Source: Planomicrobium sp. YIM 101495
Lineage (GTDB): Bacteria; Bacillota; Bacilli; Bacillales_A; Planococcaceae
Direction: 5' to 3'
DNA: 64,000 bases
Assembly (NCBI RefSeq): GCF_009707665.1
Contig: NZ_WLZW01000001.1
Span: 930,001 to 994,000, forward strand
Shown: positions 63,301 to 64,000 of the stretch, one piece after another
Position numbering within the stretch: position 1 is the stretch's first letter
Layout: every line of letters starts with the position of its first letter
Program-made: the position numbers and the translations under genes
Notes under the pieces: model-generated
Told to the model about the DNA's origin: nothing
Databases searched by the model: none
What the model saw: the letters and a program-made list of their open reading frames with translations, nothing else

Positions 63301-63437
63301 ACACCAATCGGCGGATTTAATTCCGGAATAAGCGTTACTGGAATCCTAAAAAATGAAACGGCTCCGATAATAATGACTAAGAACATAACGACCAATGTTA
63401 AAACCGGTCGTTTGATGGAAAAATCACTTATATGCAT
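60375..63437 (-). CDS. RND family efflux pump (SwrC/AcrB type)
   Basis: About 1,020 residues with 12 spans and two large extracytoplasmic loops. N-terminal ISDFSIKRPVLTLVVMFLVI, LVDNSIVVIENIQRHL and the C-terminal LVGIVVNNGIVLVDYINQRK are RND signatures. It resembles B. subtilis SwrC (surfactin efflux), which likewise lacks an outer-membrane partner; no adaptor gene is beside it here. Start choice is uncertain (63464, 63446 or 63437); ATG 63437 gives MHISDFSIKRP, the usual N-terminus, 11 bp after AGAGG. Confidence 0.92.
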   Translation of the reverse strand: MHISDFSIKRPVLTLVVMFLVIIIGAVSFFRIPVTLIPELNPPIGVVVTNYQGASPTEVSEKVTKPLEQTLSTLPGIESVQSISQEGSNLILLQFSWLTDINDVHADVLQRIDQTPIPDDAGSPRFLKFDPSQFPVIQMSLQSGDNDADIRVLAERLETELLQTEGVANVNISGTLIEDIVISLNAEELEARGLQQSDIVQVIQANNVSLPGEPIETEDGKQLTTRILSTISSAEQIGELIVTVNPLDGNNVTIADVADVSVKERDASSETRASQQPAVLLSALQESGANTADVSTAFQEKLAELLEEEEFAGIKADVLFDQGDYIQLAVGNIGQTLLFGGLFAMLVLFFFLKGIKSPIIIGVAIPYSVIVTFVLMFFADFALNILTLGALALGIGMLVDNSIVVIENIQRHLTMDKSPKKAASEGTKEVAGAITASTLTTVVVFVPVIFISGLIGEIFFEFALTIAFSLVASLAVALTVIPMLAARLLPKPKGDYEARRRRSKSLKNFERSVEWALKHRLIIFAITAVLTIVAVFGLTRVGTEFLPATDEGFVSVQVELDNGSSRTATDEVVQIIEQELEKEDDVDVYVALIGTTQQGQAQGSSSSNTAELYIKLNPLDERERSVFEFVDDVQPKMKELVGDRAEVNFVLQTAAGSAPNTLNFTVTDIDPKRLDDAVERIDKELRDLSGVTELTSDREETLQEIQITVDQEAAVEQGLAPVQIAQSVNNITRGVQAAQVIAENDDVLSVFVEYEEAERDSVEKLRTLSLRTPSGQFVELQDLAAVEIAEGPVSIQRVDQAESVSFTLQHMSDLTLGEMSTRVDEAIDGLDLESGTTISFGGDRELFDDAIGDMTLALILAVVLVYLVMAAQFESFKYPFVIMFTVPLMLIGVALALLITQTPISISAIIGILVLVGIVVNNGIVLVDYINQRKAMGIESYEAIKMGVRDRLRPILMTALTTVLGLLPLALGIGEGTEINQPMGIAVIGGIVTSTLLTLYVVPVVYSMFDRETRRMNKKA

Positions 63438-63551
63438 AGTATCCATTTCCTCTCTATCTCTCATCCTTTAATGATATGAAAAATAAGACCTCTCCGCAAA
63501 CTTATGCGAAGTTTTTTTGTAATTGTCCGCTTTTTCCTGATTCAGACATAA

Positions 63552-63580
63552 GAAAAGCCTGCAATAAGCAGGCATTTTCT
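63552..63580 (-). terminator. Terminator of prfC
   Basis: GCCTGC pairs with GCAGGC around AATAA, followed on the minus strand by TTTTCTTAT. It starts at the prfC stop codon. Confidence 0.8.
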
Positions 63581-64000
63581 CACAATAAGCTATACAGTTT
63601 TACTTCTGGATGTTTGTCTTGGAACCAGCGTGTCGCAAAATCGTTTTCGAAAAGGAAGACGTAATTGTCGTAACGATCCTTGACGAGCATCGAACGGCTG
63701 CTCGACATCGATTCTTTCAGATTTTCTTCGTTTTCGATCCAGCGCGCGACTTTCGAACCGACGGACTCCATGCGCACTTCGACGTTGTACTCATTCTTCA
63801 TCCGGTGTTCGAACACTTCGAACTGAAGCTGTCCGACAGCACCAAGGATAATTTCTTCCAAGTGGAGCGTCTTGTAATACTGGATTGCCCCTTCTTGGAC
63901 AAGCTGCAAGATCCCTTTATGGAAATGCTTCTGTTTCATGACGTTTTTCGCCGTCACTTTCATGAACAATTCCGGTGTGAACTGTGGAAGTGCTTCGTAC
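63580..64000 (-). CDS. prfC: Peptide chain release factor 3, C-terminal part
   Basis: GTPase that recycles RF1/RF2 from the ribosome. Only the last 140 or so codons are in the window, entering as [20 protein letters not shown]. The domain III features [16 protein letters not shown] and [20 protein letters not shown] are characteristic and distinguish RF3 from EF-G. The gene continues beyond the right edge, with the GTPase domain outside. Confidence 0.92.
   Translation of the reverse strand, partial: YEALPQFTPELFMKVTAKNVMKQKHFHKGILQLVQEGAIQYYKTLHLEEIILGAVGQLQFEVFEHRMKNEYNVEVRMESVGSKVARWIENEENLKESMSSSRSMLVKDRYDNYVFLFENDFATRWFQDKHPEVKLYSLL

Overview
The window reads as a chromosomal stretch of a low-to-mid G+C Gram-positive bacterium of the order Bacillales, most likely a member of the Planococcaceae (inference). 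The proteins match Bacillus subtilis families closely, and long runs keep the B. subtilis yla/ykt/ykr/ykq/yku gene order: pycA-ftsW-ylaN, ylaL-ylaI, ylaH-typA-ylaF, suhB-yktB-yktA-speA, pdhDCBA-ykyA-def-ykrA, rpoY-rnjA-ktrC, dapL-dapH-ccpC-darB-fadH-ykyB and mhqR-ktrD-ykoY. Ribosome binding sites are strong (AAGGAGG type) and often move the start downstream of the longest open frame. GTG and TTG starts are common. I see no rRNA, tRNA, CRISPR array, transposase or prophage.

Layout. 1-8 kb: a truncated pyruvate carboxylase gene, ftsW and the yla block with the GTPase TypA. 8-13 kb: an inositol-phosphatase-family gene, ykt genes, nitronate monooxygenase, arginine decarboxylase and a deacetylase lipoprotein. 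13.8-24.6 kb: the pyruvate dehydrogenase operon, YkyA, peptide deformylase, a HAD phosphatase, an apparent 23-codon gene or small RNA, RNA polymerase epsilon, RNase J1 and the potassium gate KtrC. 24.8-30.6 kb: a regulator-led spermidine/putrescine ABC operon and a multidrug MFS gene.

30.6-42.8 kb is the most unusual part. Nine closely packed minus-strand genes encode a membrane-anchored surface protein, an ABC ATPase and permease, a coiled-coil membrane protein with a long Gly/Ser/Gln tract, a MoxR AAA+ ATPase, a DUF58 protein, two membrane VWA proteins (one with two VWA domains) and a small DUF1801-like protein. It resembles the Bat (MoxR-DUF58-VWA) operons fused to a Gld-like ABC exporter; its function is unknown. 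A second, smaller MoxR-DUF58 operon lies at 50.2-53.7 kb, with a membrane partner that lacks a transglutaminase core.

42.9-50 kb: lysine/diaminopimelate genes (dapH, dapL), the citrate-responsive regulator CcpC, a DHA2 exporter, the c-di-AMP-binding protein DarB, dienoyl-CoA reductase, YkyB and YkwC. 53.9-56.2 kb: a CPBP-like membrane protein, an acidic lipoprotein and about 840 bp without a gene that holds two tandem copies of a structured ~239-bp element. 56.2-64 kb: MhqR, the potassium channel subunit KtrD, a TerC-family manganese exporter under a clear yybP-ykoY (Mn2+) riboswitch, an SDR reductase joined to an RND efflux pump, and the 3' end of prfC.

Shared themes are potassium and c-di-AMP homeostasis (KtrC, KtrD, DarB), central carbon entry at pyruvate (Pyc, Pdh, CcpC), and envelope assembly (FtsW, DapH/L and the MoxR/VWA systems). 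Many gene ends are closed by bidirectional hairpin terminators, several of which contain the stop codons of the genes they end.
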